Assembly: GCA_964409685.1 (NCBI GenBank)
Contig: CAYPEJ010000015.1
Coordinates: 31,018 to 95,017, forward strand
From: Clostridium_AI sp964409685
Lineage (GTDB): Bacteria > Bacillota > Clostridia > Lachnospirales > Lachnospiraceae
Reading direction: 5' to 3'
DNA: 64,000 nucleotides
The notes under the pieces are model-generated. The model was not told the origin of the DNA. It did no database searches and saw nothing but the letters and a program-made list of their open reading frames with translations. Numbering within the stretch: position 1 is the first letter of the stretch; each line of letters opens with the position of its first letter. Positions 55,204 to 63,719 of the stretch are shown piece by piece. Both the position numbers and the translations under genes were made by a program.

Positions 55204-55296
55204 TTAAAATGCATAAACCGCTAATGAAAGAACCATCGCTGCAATTAAAAAAGAAACTATAATGATAGATACGATTCTTTGTTGTTTTTTATTCAT
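55204..55296 (-). CDS. 30-residue single-helix membrane microprotein
   Basis: Starts MNKKQQRIVS, then one continuous hydrophobic helix (IIIVSFLIAAMVLSLAVYAF) to the stop. GAGGTGATGAC gives a good ribosome site. The basic-N-terminus/one-helix form resembles DUF4044-type tiny proteins. An inverted repeat TAGCGG...CCGCTA spans the stop codon. The rest of the 55034-55434 gap shows nothing. Confidence 0.6.
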   Translation of the reverse strand: MNKKQQRIVSIIIVSFLIAAMVLSLAVYAF

Positions 55297-55434
55297 GTCA
55301 TCACCTCTTTTTTATTAAATCCATGTATGCATATACATTGAATAAATTATGACTAAGAATTCCTATTTCGTAAAAAAGTCCAGCTAATTCCTTAAATCAC
55401 TTTAATCAAAATTAGAAAGAAAGGTTGTGTTCCT

Positions 55435-56064
55435 ATGTCACCAGTTATCACTACTGTCTTACTTGTACTTATCTGGGTCGTTGTCCTAAACTATAAACAT
55501 AATCATGTATCCCGCATGGAAGAGCAACGTACTCATGAATTTTGGCGAAAAGAACGAGAATCCAATCATGCTCGTAAAAAGGATATCTCCTCTCTCCCAT
55601 ACATTCAGATACCCGTTGATACCTTACCATTTTCCCAAACTTCCGACTCTGTTATACAGGAATACCAAGATATTATAAAAGAATTAGCCAATGCGAAAAT
55701 ATTAAATCTAAACGGAATCTCAAATACGGAATTAAAGCTCCAATACGGTCCTGCTAATTTAGAGTCCTTAATAGAATATGATCAAAATTTCACTCAATTA
55801 ATTCAAACATTAGCAAATTGGGGTGAACGCCTCTATGAACAGGGGAATTTAACTGAGGCAAAGACTATATTAGAATATGGTATCACATGCAAAACCGAAA
55901 TAAAGAATAATTACATTTTACTTGCCAACATCTACAAAGCGGAGCAGGAATTCCATAAAATTAACGATCTAATCGAAACCGCGAACTCCTTGTCTACGCT
56001 TATGAAGTCTTCTATCATTTCCTCGTTACAGGCTATTCAAAATAGTAATTCTATTCATCATTAA
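55435..56064 (+). CDS. Membrane-anchored TPR-like protein of unknown function
   Basis: 209 residues. N-terminal membrane helix (VITTVLLVLIWVVVLNY), charged coiled linker, then two or three degenerate tetratricopeptide-like helix pairs (LYEQGNLTEAKTILEYGI, YILLANIYKAEQEFHKINDL). No enzyme motif. It stands alone with its own terminator and a weak AAAGG site. Confidence 0.6.
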   Translation: MSPVITTVLLVLIWVVVLNYKHNHVSRMEEQRTHEFWRKERESNHARKKDISSLPYIQIPVDTLPFSQTSDSVIQEYQDIIKELANAKILNLNGISNTELKLQYGPANLESLIEYDQNFTQLIQTLANWGERLYEQGNLTEAKTILEYGITCKTEIKNNYILLANIYKAEQEFHKINDLIETANSLSTLMKSSIISSLQAIQNSNSIHH

Positions 56065-56070
56065 AAATGT

Positions 56071-56138
56071 AAGCAGTGTTTATGTAATTAACCTCGAGAA
56101 CTGATTCGTAAAGTTAATTATTTACACTGCTTTTCTAT
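56071..56138. terminator. Bidirectional terminator
   Basis: AAGCAGTGT/ACACTGCTT and inner TAATTAAC/GTTAATTA pair; TTTT follows. Between the TPR-like gene and nth. Confidence 0.75.
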
Positions 56139-56172
56139 TTTATGCTATTTCGTTTTAAGTCGCAAGTATTTT

Positions 56173-56847
56173 TTATTCCTTATTTTTCTTCTTTGTCCTT
56201 TTCACATTGTCCTTACAAAGTTCTTTTAAAAAGCATTCTTCACACTTTGGACTTCTCGCTGTACAAATAGTCCTACCATGTTGAATAATCTGTATATTAT
56301 AAAGAATCCAATGTTCTCTTGGCAATACTGCCATTAAATCAAATTCAATCTTTTCTGGGGCATCTTCTTTCGTAAATCCTAATTTGTTAGAAATACGTTT
56401 TACATGGGTATCTACTACAATACTTGGCTCATGAAATATATTTCCACGGATAACATTAGCAGTCTTTCTCCCCACACCTGCAAGTGCTGTAAGCTGTTCT
56501 AATTCTCTTGGAACCTTCCCACCATACATATTCACCACATCATTGGCACAGGAAATAATATTTTTCGCCTTACTACGGAAGAACCCTAGTGAATGAATGT
56601 CCTTTTCTAACTCACTCTGCTTCGCATTTGCAAATGCTTCCATGCTTGGGTACTTTTGAAATAAATCTTTCGTAACCATATTGACTCTTTCATCCGTACA
56701 CTGTGCACTTAACATAGTCGCAATCAACAACTGCTCTGCATTTTCATGGTTCAAATAGCATCTATATTCTGTTGTATAATATTCATCTAACAAATCCAAA
56801 ATTCCTTGAATTCGTTCTCGTTCTTGTTTTGTAATTCTTCTAGCCAT
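56173..56847 (-). CDS. nth: Endonuclease III
   Basis: 224 residues. Helix-hairpin-helix LAGVGRKTANVIRG with the catalytic Lys in the family, catalytic Asp in VVDTHVKRISNKLG, and a C-terminal [4Fe-4S] site (CTARSPKCEECFLKELC). Removes oxidised pyrimidines and nicks the abasic site. Fifteen bases after the radical SAM gene on the same strand. Confidence 0.95.
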   Translation of the reverse strand: MARRITKQERERIQGILDLLDEYYTTEYRCYLNHENAEQLLIATMLSAQCTDERVNMVTKDLFQKYPSMEAFANAKQSELEKDIHSLGFFRSKAKNIISCANDVVNMYGGKVPRELEQLTALAGVGRKTANVIRGNIFHEPSIVVDTHVKRISNKLGFTKEDAPEKIEFDLMAVLPREHWILYNIQIIQHGRTICTARSPKCEECFLKELCKDNVKRTKKKNKE

Positions 56848-56862
56848 AAAAGCACCTCTTAC

Positions 56863-58596
56863 TTAAATTCGAATTGCCTTTGCTTGATGATCCAGTGGAT
56901 TACGGTTTTTATAATCAAATACAATTAACGTATCTTCCTTTACTACTTCACCACTCTTAGCTACTGCTGGAACATCAATTGAAAAATGTTCCGCATGGGT
57001 TACTCGACTCATTACCTTAGATGAGTAATCTGTATAACCTGGAAGCAATTCTTTCACTCTCTCATCCTCTTCATAAAATGCCCTATATTCCGCTTTATAT
57101 TCTGCATAATCCTTCGCAAATTTCGGACGAGATTTTAAGTTTTCTCTTAGATATAAGTCATACAATAATATCTCTGCAAATACTTCTGCATATTCTTCTG
57201 ATACTTTCTCCTTAAAGAATCCGAGTAAAATATCATATCTCGCAATTCTTGTATGATTTAATTCAAAATAGCCATGACTTTCATAGTATTCCCCAATTGC
57301 CTCATACATGGAAAATGGACTTTTGAAGAAGTGCTCCATAAACGCAATTGACATCTCAAACTGCCCACTATTGTAATACACTTCTGTCATTTCTTCTACT
57401 TGCTTTAATCGAAGTACATTATCAAATGGAAGCCATTTTGTAAATAGCACTTCATATGGTGCGGAACTACGATAGGTGATCGTTCCTTTCATGGCTTCTG
57501 CAAAAATAGGAGAGCCTTTTAACACCTTTAAGAATCCTAACTGTAACTGATTTGGTTTCAATCCATACACATCATCAAAGGATTGTCCAAAGCTCTCATA
57601 ATCTTCATAAGGAAGTCCTGCAATTAAGTCTAAATGCTGATGAATGTTATTTCCACGGTGCACTGCATTTACCTTTTCCGTTAACACATTAAAATCCATC
57701 TTACGATTAATTGCTCCGATCGTATTTGGGTTTGTAGATTGTACTCCAATTTCTAGTTGCACAAGACCTGGACGCATTTTATTTAACAACTCAATTTCAT
57801 TTTCTCTTAAAATATCCGCTGCTATCTCAAAATGGAAGTTTGTAATTCCATTATCATGTTCATAAATATACTGCCAGATTCCCATGGCATGTTTTGGGTT
57901 ACAGTTAAAGGTACGGTCAATAAATTTTACTTGTGGAACTTTTGCATCCAAAAACATCTGAAGTTCCTTCTTTACTAACTCTAAATCTCTTAAACGTACT
58001 CCACGTTCAATGGAAGATAAACAATAGCTACAAGAATACGGACATCCACGACTTGTTTCGTAGTATAAGATTTTATTTTTAAATAGTTCAAAATCATCAT
58101 ACGGGAAAGGTACTTCGCTTAAATCCATTGGTTCACGATATTCGTTGATTTTAATCTCACCATTCCATTTATATGCAATGCCTTTGATATCTTTTAATTC
58201 AATATCTCCATCTACATAGTGACGCATCACTTCTTTGAATGTTACTTCACCTTCTCCAATAAAGATTCCATCTACAAATGGTGTAGATAAAAGTCCTGTT
58301 GTAATATCATAAGACACTTCTGGACCGCCCAACCATATCGGTGTATCTGGAAGCACTTTACGAAGTTCTTTCAATAAACTTTCTACAATGCCAATGTTCC
58401 AAATATAACAAGAGATTGCAATCACATCTGGTCTACGTTTATAAATGTCGCTTAGAATAAATTCTGGTTGATTATTAATTGTATATTCTGCTAATTCAAT
58501 ATGTTCTTTATATTGTCTTGCGTAAGAACTTAGTTCATAAATTGCTAAGTTAGAATGGATGTATTTTGCGTTGATTGCTGTTAGTAATACTTTCAT
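56863..58596 (-). CDS. B12-binding-domain radical SAM protein
   Basis: 577 residues. N-terminal B12-binding-like Rossmann domain (~1-135), radical SAM domain with CxxxCxxC in SRGCPYSCSYCLSS (~185), and a C-terminal DUF4080-like region. The substrate is unknown; relatives methylate or rearrange small molecules or RNA. GGGAAAGGA precedes the ATG. Probably cotranscribed with nth. Confidence 0.88.
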   Translation of the reverse strand: MKVLLTAINAKYIHSNLAIYELSSYARQYKEHIELAEYTINNQPEFILSDIYKRRPDVIAISCYIWNIGIVESLLKELRKVLPDTPIWLGGPEVSYDITTGLLSTPFVDGIFIGEGEVTFKEVMRHYVDGDIELKDIKGIAYKWNGEIKINEYREPMDLSEVPFPYDDFELFKNKILYYETSRGCPYSCSYCLSSIERGVRLRDLELVKKELQMFLDAKVPQVKFIDRTFNCNPKHAMGIWQYIYEHDNGITNFHFEIAADILRENEIELLNKMRPGLVQLEIGVQSTNPNTIGAINRKMDFNVLTEKVNAVHRGNNIHQHLDLIAGLPYEDYESFGQSFDDVYGLKPNQLQLGFLKVLKGSPIFAEAMKGTITYRSSAPYEVLFTKWLPFDNVLRLKQVEEMTEVYYNSGQFEMSIAFMEHFFKSPFSMYEAIGEYYESHGYFELNHTRIARYDILLGFFKEKVSEEYAEVFAEILLYDLYLRENLKSRPKFAKDYAEYKAEYRAFYEEDERVKELLPGYTDYSSKVMSRVTHAEHFSIDVPAVAKSGEVVKEDTLIVFDYKNRNPLDHQAKAIRI

Positions 58597-58680
58597 AATG
58601 TCCTTTCCCTCATAAAATTAAGATGAGATTTCAAGATATTTTTCTATTGCTCTGATAAATCACTAGAACTTCAGTCGTAT

Positions 58681-58709
58681 TAGGAAATGCAGCGAAGCAA
58701 AATTTCCTA
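58681..58709. repeat. Dispersed palindromic repeat, complete copy
   Basis: Arms TAGGAAAT and ATTTCCTA around GCAGCGAAGCAAA. Reverse orientation of the copy at 21887-21919; eroded copy at 16936-16963. Followed, as in the latter, by GAATCAAAAAAGACGCC. It lies in the 58597-58715 gap, which holds nothing else. Confidence 0.6.
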
Positions 58710-58715
58710 TGAATC

Positions 58716-58751
58716 AAAAAAGACGCCACATATCTGCGACGTCTCTTTTTT
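58716..58751. terminator. Terminator after tRNA-Phe
   Basis: GACGCCACA and TGCGACGTC pair (two wobbles) around a TATC loop; runs of A and T on either side allow termination on both strands. It lies just after the tRNA on the minus strand. Confidence 0.75.
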
Positions 58752-58756
58752 AAGAG

Positions 58757-58829
58757 TGCCCAGAACCGGAATCGAACCAGTGACACGGGGATTTTCAGTC
58801 CCCTGCTCTACCGACTGAGCTATCTGGGC
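58757..58829 (-). tRNA. tRNA-Phe (GAA)
   Basis: 73 bases fold as a full cloverleaf: acceptor GCCCAGA/TCTGGGC, D-arm AGCTCAGTCGGTAGAGC, anticodon loop CTGAAAA with anticodon GAA, T-loop GGTTCGATTCC. Discriminator A; CCA is not encoded. Confidence 0.96.
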
Positions 58830-59004
58830 ATTTATTAAAATGTGCTGTTTTTCAACAGGTTGTTGTGTTGTCTAACAACATTGACCATTTTACATGGTTA
58901 ACTATTAAAAGTCAAGCACTTTTTTAAACTTTTTGTCCAGATTTTTAAAATAAACTCAATTTAGCTCGTTTTTCCAAACGCACTTCCGTTTTATTCTATT
59001 TTCC

Positions 59005-60543
59005 TCAAATAATCACCTTGTAATCTCCCACTTCATCACAAAATGTCTTATCATGTTCAATTAAAATCATGGTTAATTGATATTTCTTCAAAAGATTTTC
59101 AATCTGTATCCTAGAAAATACATCAATATAATTCAAAGGTTCATCCCAGATATAGAGATGCGCTTGCGAAAGTAAACTTGATGCAATCAACACCTTCTTC
59201 TTTTGCCCTTCGGAATAGTCCTCCATATTTTTATCAAATTGTACACGTTCAAAATCAAGTTGCCTTAAAATTGATTTAAATAAACTTTCGTCTGCACCAG
59301 TGTATTTAATATAGTCTTCTAACCGCCCTTTTAACTTAGAAGTATCTTGATTAATATAGGATATTTTTAATCCTTTGGCGATGCTTAGCTCCCCTTCTGT
59401 CCTTAGATTATTAGGAACTAATTCTTCTTTCTTTCCGTTGATAATGATTGTATTTTCACTTTGTAAAATTGCTTTAATAATACTAGATTTCCCGCTACCG
59501 TTAATTCCTTCAATTACAAGACGATCCCCTTTTCTTAATTCAAAAGATATGTTAGGTATTACCTCTTTATCATCATAACCCACACATACATTCTGACATC
59601 GGATATAGCAGTCTTTATAATGTTCTAAAGGCATAATCTTTAAATCAATAGTCTTCTCTATATTTTTAAGCAATCCTTCTTTTTCTTCGATGGCATTCTG
59701 CTGTCTTTGTTCTAATGACTTTCTTCGCTTTTGCATTCGTCTAGATTTCTCAGCAAAATAGGCTCTTGTATCAATGCATCGGTCTGGCTCTTTTCTTGGA
59801 TTAAATCCAATTTTTCTTGATTCTACCTTTTCCGCCCAACGTGCTGTTCTTTCTGCCGCTGCTTCTAGCTTGCCAATTTCCTTCTTCAATCTATCATTTT
59901 CACTTAGTTCATAGGCATCTTGGCGTTGCTTATTCTCCCACCATGAACTAAAGTTTCCTTTTTGTACTTCAATGTTATTGCGATTAATCGCTAAAATATG
60001 ATCAACACAAGCATCTAGTAATTCTCTATCATGAGATACCAAGATAAATCCTTTTTTAGATTGTAAATACTTCTGAATTAATTCCCTCGTCTGCCTATCC
60101 AAATGGTTCGTTGGCTCATCTATAAGCAAAAAATAATTTTCTTTCGAAAATAAAACTGCAAGCATTACCTTAGTTTGCTCCACAAAGCTTAACGTCTCAT
60201 AAGAACGATACAACACCTCTGCATCCACTTCTAGTTGCTCTAGCTCCATTATAATCTTCCAAAGTTCATATTCTGGTGAAACATCTTCTATCACATCTAT
60301 GGTTAACTTTTTCTTATCTTGTATCTGATACGGAAAATACTCAAAGCAATCCGAACTACTTATTACTCCTTGGTAAGAATACTTCCCTAATAATAAATTT
60401 AAAAAAGTTGATTTTCCTGTTCCATTTCGACCGATAAGTCCCAACTTCCAATCTGTATCAATGGTAAAGGATACATCTTCAAATATAGAATCATAACTTC
60501 CTTCATACGCGAATGTTAGCTTTGCAACATTAATTTTAGCCAT
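59005..60543 (-). CDS. Lsa-type ABC-F ribosomal protection protein
   Basis: About 512 residues, two ABC domains without membrane segments. Domain 1 has GLIGRNGTGKSTFLNLLLGK and LLIDEPTNHLD; domain 2 has GINGSGKSSIIK, DYSEGQKKKVLIASSL and LYIWDEPLNYIDVFSR. The start (FAYEGSYDSIFEDVSFTIDT then DWKLGLIGRNG) and the DEPLNYIDV motif are those of the Lsa/CplR class, which frees ribosomes from lincosamides, pleuromutilins and streptogramin A. Start at ATG 60543, nine bases after GGGAG; ATG 60549 is the alternative. It follows a MutS2-like gene by 53 bases and shares its leader. Resistance is inferred from family. Confidence 0.88.
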   Translation of the reverse strand: MAKINVAKLTFAYEGSYDSIFEDVSFTIDTDWKLGLIGRNGTGKSTFLNLLLGKYSYQGVISSSDCFEYFPYQIQDKKKLTIDVIEDVSPEYELWKIIMELEQLEVDAEVLYRSYETLSFVEQTKVMLAVLFSKENYFLLIDEPTNHLDRQTRELIQKYLQSKKGFILVSHDRELLDACVDHILAINRNNIEVQKGNFSSWWENKQRQDAYELSENDRLKKEIGKLEAAAERTARWAEKVESRKIGFNPRKEPDRCIDTRAYFAEKSRRMQKRRKSLEQRQQNAIEEKEGLLKNIEKTIDLKIMPLEHYKDCYIRCQNVCVGYDDKEVIPNISFELRKGDRLVIEGINGSGKSSIIKAILQSENTIIINGKKEELVPNNLRTEGELSIAKGLKISYINQDTSKLKGRLEDYIKYTGADESLFKSILRQLDFERVQFDKNMEDYSEGQKKKVLIASSLLSQAHLYIWDEPLNYIDVFSRIQIENLLKKYQLTMILIEHDKTFCDEVGDYKVII

Positions 60544-60596
60544 ACGCATACACTCCCTTCTTAGTGCATTATTTTCCCCATTGTTCCTTTAGACAT

Positions 60597-62498
60597 TTAC
60601 TCTTCCGGCACTTCAATCTGCATATCTTCTTGATACTTTCTTCCCATCTGATGACGTGCTTTTCGTACTTCTACTGAATCAAAGATAATAGAAAAGTCAT
60701 AGTCCTCTGGATAAAGTTCTGATGCTGCTACAAGAAGTTTCACACGCTTATGACTAATCCAAATCTTTTTATTTTTTAATTGTACTTGAAGTACTCCCTT
60801 TTCATTTGCTGGTTTACATACAACTCCTATCTTCTTATCTGGATAAATCATTACGCTGTCACCCATGTGAAATGCCGATTGCGCCTTATTGTTGTCGTGA
60901 ATTACTTTTCGTTTTTGAATTTTATGAGTTCTTTCTCGTTTAATTTCTTGTTCCCCTTCTTGGAAATCGCCTTGTTCTTCACTTCCATATGCTGCTTTTG
61001 CTGCATTTCGAAGCATGCTAGATGGCATTCCTAATTTATGCGCAATGTAAAAAGCACAACTTTCTCCTGCTTCTCCAATTACTAGTTGATAAAGTGGTTT
61101 AAGGCTTTCTTTGTCAAATGTCATTCTAGCATTTACAACACCGTCTTCTTGTTCTGCATAATTTTTCACTTCTGGATAGTGTGTTGTTACAAGGTAAAGA
61201 GCACCGCTCTTCTTTAACTCTTGCAAAATAGCAACTGCAATTCCCATTCCCTCTGTTGGATCTGTTCCTGAACCTAATTCATCCATAATAACTAAGCTAT
61301 CTTTGTCTGCATGTTTTAAGATATCTAACACATTTACGATGTGAGATGAAAATGTGGAAAGGTTCTGTGTAATATCTTGACCATCTCCAATATCACATAA
61401 AATAGCGTTATTCATACATACAACTGCTTTTTTCGCCGCAACATGAAGCCCACACTGTGCCATTAAACAATTGAGTGCAACTGTCTTAATTGCAACCGTT
61501 TTCCCTCCTGTATTTGGACCTGTGATAACAATTCCACTGATTCCGTCACCGATTTTAAAATCTAGAGGTACATTTACTTCTTTGTCCATTAATGGATGTC
61601 TTCCCTTTTCTAAAATAATTTTTCGTTCACTTGTGATTTCTGGTTCTACACCATCATAATCAATACTAAGCTTTCCTTTTGCAAAGATATAGTCAAGTTT
61701 TTCTACCATCTGTCGGTTTTGTTCCATAATCTCTGAAGTATCTGCAAGAAGTCCTGTTAATTCATAAAGGATTCTCAGTTCTTCATTTTCCTCTTCAATT
61801 TTTAAGAGTTGTAATGTTTCAAAGTATTTTGCTACGGATGTAGGCTCGATAAATAACGTATTTCCTGTTGAAGATTTATCAATTACAGAACCACTGACTT
61901 TAAATTTATAATCTTTCTTTACCGGAACACATAAACGTCCATTTCGAAATGTAGAAAAACTATCTGACATACATTCCTTATTTGCTCGTAATACAGCATC
62001 TGCTTTTTCTCGCATCTTTTGTTCCGTTCGTTCTAGTTCTTCCCTTACGGACTTTAATGTTTTGGAAGCATAATCATCTACTCTGCCACTTCTTACTTTT
62101 TGATGTATCTCGTCTTTTATCACATCAAGGGAATCCAGGTTTTCATCATAGAATGCTAATCCGATTTGATGCACCTTCATTCTCTGTAGGTAATCCTTTA
62201 ATCTTCGAATTCCTACTAGTACAGCAGCTACTTTTTCTAGTTGTTCTGCTGTTAAACATCCTCCTTGTGTTGCAGTGATGATATATTCCTTCATATCTTG
62301 CATTTCTGTAATCGGTGGATTGCCACCCTTTTCAAGAAGAATTCTTGCTTCGCTAGTTTCTCGCATCTGAGTAAAAATTTCTGTTTCAGACATAAATGGT
62401 TCTAATTTACTTGCACGTATTTTTGCTGCTTCTGTACAACAGTGGTTCATTAGTTTTTCTTTTATATTGCTAAATTCTAAAATCTTATTAATATCCAT
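60597..62498 (-). CDS. MutS2 paralogue lacking the Smr domain
   Basis: About 633 residues against 798 for the full MutS2 in this window. Core clamp and ATPase are intact (GPNTGGKTVAIKT, LVIMDELGSGTDPTEGMGIA, VTTHYPEVKNYA). The coiled coil after the ATPase is short; a KOW-like segment follows (GDSVMIYPDKKIGVV), and the protein ends in DFSIIFDSVEVRKARHQMG with no Smr nuclease. So it can bind and move on its target but not cut. MutS2 proteins in Bacillus act on collided ribosomes; the neighbour here is a ribosomal ABC-F protein. AGGAGG is six bases before ATG 62498. Confidence 0.85.
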   Translation of the reverse strand: MDINKILEFSNIKEKLMNHCCTEAAKIRASKLEPFMSETEIFTQMRETSEARILLEKGGNPPITEMQDMKEYIITATQGGCLTAEQLEKVAAVLVGIRRLKDYLQRMKVHQIGLAFYDENLDSLDVIKDEIHQKVRSGRVDDYASKTLKSVREELERTEQKMREKADAVLRANKECMSDSFSTFRNGRLCVPVKKDYKFKVSGSVIDKSSTGNTLFIEPTSVAKYFETLQLLKIEEENEELRILYELTGLLADTSEIMEQNRQMVEKLDYIFAKGKLSIDYDGVEPEITSERKIILEKGRHPLMDKEVNVPLDFKIGDGISGIVITGPNTGGKTVAIKTVALNCLMAQCGLHVAAKKAVVCMNNAILCDIGDGQDITQNLSTFSSHIVNVLDILKHADKDSLVIMDELGSGTDPTEGMGIAVAILQELKKSGALYLVTTHYPEVKNYAEQEDGVVNARMTFDKESLKPLYQLVIGEAGESCAFYIAHKLGMPSSMLRNAAKAAYGSEEQGDFQEGEQEIKRERTHKIQKRKVIHDNNKAQSAFHMGDSVMIYPDKKIGVVCKPANEKGVLQVQLKNKKIWISHKRVKLLVAASELYPEDYDFSIIFDSVEVRKARHQMGRKYQEDMQIEVPEE

Positions 62499-62647
62499 TT
62501 CGTTCCTCCTTAGAACAATCAAAATTTATATTTCCGAACTATGATTTGCCCTTGGATTGCCTGATACAACTGAATATACTGCTACTTGCTCTCGCGTAAT
62601 CTCAATGGAAAGATTCTAGCAGGCGTAATTTCATTATTTTTACATAC

Positions 62648-62675
62648 AAAAAAAGCACGACCATACAGCCATGCT
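62648..62675 (-). terminator. Leader terminator upstream of the MutS2-like/ABC-F operon
   Basis: On the minus strand AGCATGGC pairs with GTCGTGCT (two wobbles), then seven T. It lies ~150 bases before the MutS2-like start and ~190 bases after the promoter, so it must be read through for the operon to be expressed. The segment from here to the gene holds no clear feature. Confidence 0.7.
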
Positions 62676-62865
62676 TCAATACGCATAATGATTAAATCCG
62701 AACAATTAATCAAATCTATAATAATGCAGTTAGCATTCAGTAAGGCAGATAGAAGGGCATAGTTATAGCGTGAAAGCTATAATTCCCTTTTCAACTATTT
62801 AATTTGTTGAATTCTCCATTACTACAATACTAAACATGCAATTACCTCTTTCTTTTTTGATTTAT
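62676..62865 (-). promoter_or_regulatory. Structured leader RNA, probable attenuator
   Basis: From the start site the leader runs through a 12-codon uORF, then a hairpin AAGGG..TTATAGC / GCTATAA..CCCTT (62753-62790), then CTAT/ATAG enclosing AATGC/GCATT, then the terminator. ATGCT inside the second stem can pair instead with AGCAT of the terminator, a possible antiterminator. This matches ribosome-mediated attenuation known for resistance ABC-F genes, but the exact class is inference. Confidence 0.55.
62799..62837 (-). CDS. 12-residue leader peptide (uORF)
   Basis: ATG, then MFSIVVMENSTN and TAA, with GAGG seven bases upstream. It stands ~28 bases from the predicted transcription start and just before the first leader hairpin. 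Stalling of a drug-bound ribosome here would change folding of the RNA that follows. Confidence 0.5.
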   Translation of the reverse strand: MFSIVVMENSTN

Positions 62866-62871
62866 AGATAA

Positions 62872-62900
62872 ATGTTATCACTGTTTTCAGTAAGTGTCAA
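62872..62900 (-). promoter_or_regulatory. Promoter of the leader-MutS2-like-ABC-F operon
   Basis: Minus-strand TTGACA (62900-62895) and TAACAT (62877-62872), 17-base spacer, with an extended TGA before the -10. Confidence 0.7.
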
Positions 62901-63001
62901 TCACCAATTTAGTATTAGTATATTCGATTTTTTATATAATATTATCGTATGTTTTATAAATGTAAACAATCGCAAAAGACCTTGTAAAATAAAGAAAGCG
63001 C

Positions 63002-63030
63002 TTGAATTAACCAAGCGCTCATAGTATAAT
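63002..63030 (+). promoter_or_regulatory. Antitoxin RNA promoter, copy 1
   Basis: TTGAAT and TATAAT with a 17-base spacer. The palindrome AGCGCTTG/CAAGCGCT overlaps the -35 region. Confidence 0.7.
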
Positions 63031-63036
63031 AAAAGC

Positions 63037-63126
63037 AAGAAAAGGATTCAGATACAAAATCTGATACCCTCCGTGTTGAGTAAAAATAGCATCCAAACTT
63101 GGGAGGTCGGGATGCTATTTCTTTTT
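63037..63126 (+). ncRNA. Antisense antitoxin RNA, copy 1 (RatA/SR4-like)
   Basis: About 90 bases from a plus-strand promoter to a terminator (AAATAGCATCC/GGATGCTATTT then CTTTTT). Its 3' part is antisense to the toxin stop codon and terminator, the convergent arrangement of RatA/TxpA. Its 5' part has a hairpin TCAGAT/ATCTGA followed by ACCCTCC, complementary to GGAGGGT of the toxin's ribosome site. Confidence 0.65.
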
Positions 63127-63195
63127 ATGTTCTTCTATGTATGTCAATGCCGAAAAAATGACTAACAACAAAGTTAAAACTTCCATTGTACTCAT
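63115..63195 (-). CDS. Holin-like type I toxin, copy 1
   Basis: 26 residues: MSTMEVLTLLLVIF, then SALTYIEEHKKK. One membrane helix with a basic tail, like TxpA/BsrG and 'putative holin-like toxin' peptides. Ribosome site GGAGGGT eight bases before ATG is hidden in a stem with ACCCTC (TGATACCCTC...GGAGGGTGAT). A terminator starts within the stop region. Confidence 0.75.
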   Translation of the reverse strand: MSTMEVLTLLLVIFSALTYIEEHKKK

Positions 63196-63271
63196 TGGCA
63201 TCACCCTCCTTCGTAAACTAGAGGGTATCAGAAATGCATCCTTCTCTTTTCTTCTCTTATCATACTTCTCT

Positions 63272-63300
63272 ATTCTATCAAATTCCTTTTCTGCATTCAA
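63272..63300 (-). promoter_or_regulatory. Toxin promoter, copy 1
   Basis: Minus-strand TTGAAT and TAGAAT, 17-base spacer, with TGA directly before the -10. It gives a ~75-base leader. Confidence 0.65.
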
Positions 63301-63420
63301 GCAAAATGTCATTTGTTTTTCCTATGTATATGCAAACTTTATCTTTGTAAACAATACGATATTTTTCTGATAAATACTAGTAATACCTCCAAGTAAAAGA
63401 ATTATACATAAAAATAGCGC

Positions 63421-63449
63421 TTGAATTAACCAAGCGCTCATAGTATAAT
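63421..63449 (+). promoter_or_regulatory. Antitoxin RNA promoter, copy 2
   Basis: TTGAAT, 17 bases, TATAAT; identical to copy 1. Confidence 0.7.
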
Positions 63450-63455
63450 AAAAGC

Positions 63456-63545
63456 AAGAAAAGGATTCAGATACAAAATCTGATACCCTCCGTGTTGAGT
63501 AAAAATAGCATCCAAACTTGGGAGGTCGGGATGCTATTTCTTTTT
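63456..63545 (+). ncRNA. Antisense antitoxin RNA, copy 2
   Basis: Same sequence and terminator as copy 1, so either RNA should act on either toxin message. Confidence 0.65.
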
Positions 63546-63614
63546 ATGTTCTTCTATGTATGTCAATGCCGAAAAAATGACTAACAACAAAGTTAAAACT
63601 TCCATTGTACTCAT
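63534..63614 (-). CDS. Holin-like type I toxin, copy 2
   Basis: Identical 26-residue peptide and ribosome-site hairpin as copy 1; second unit of the tandem duplication, next to the tRNA genes. Confidence 0.75.
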   Translation of the reverse strand: MSTMEVLTLLLVIFSALTYIEEHKKK

Positions 63615-63690
63615 TGGCATCACCCTCCTTCGTAAACTAGAGGGTATCAGAAATGCATCCTTCTCTTTTCTTCTCTTATCATACTTCTCT

Positions 63691-63719
63691 ATTCTATCAA
63701 ATTCCTATTCTGCATTCAA
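63691..63719 (-). promoter_or_regulatory. Toxin promoter, copy 2
   Basis: TTGAAT and TAGAAT with a 17-base spacer on the minus strand; one spacer base differs from copy 1. Confidence 0.65.

Noticed and set aside
62530..62640. Possible short coding remnant before the MutS2-like gene (minus strand, ITREQVAVYSVVSGNPRA)
   Set aside because: It has no start codon or ribosome site and matches no family I recognise; more likely leader sequence.
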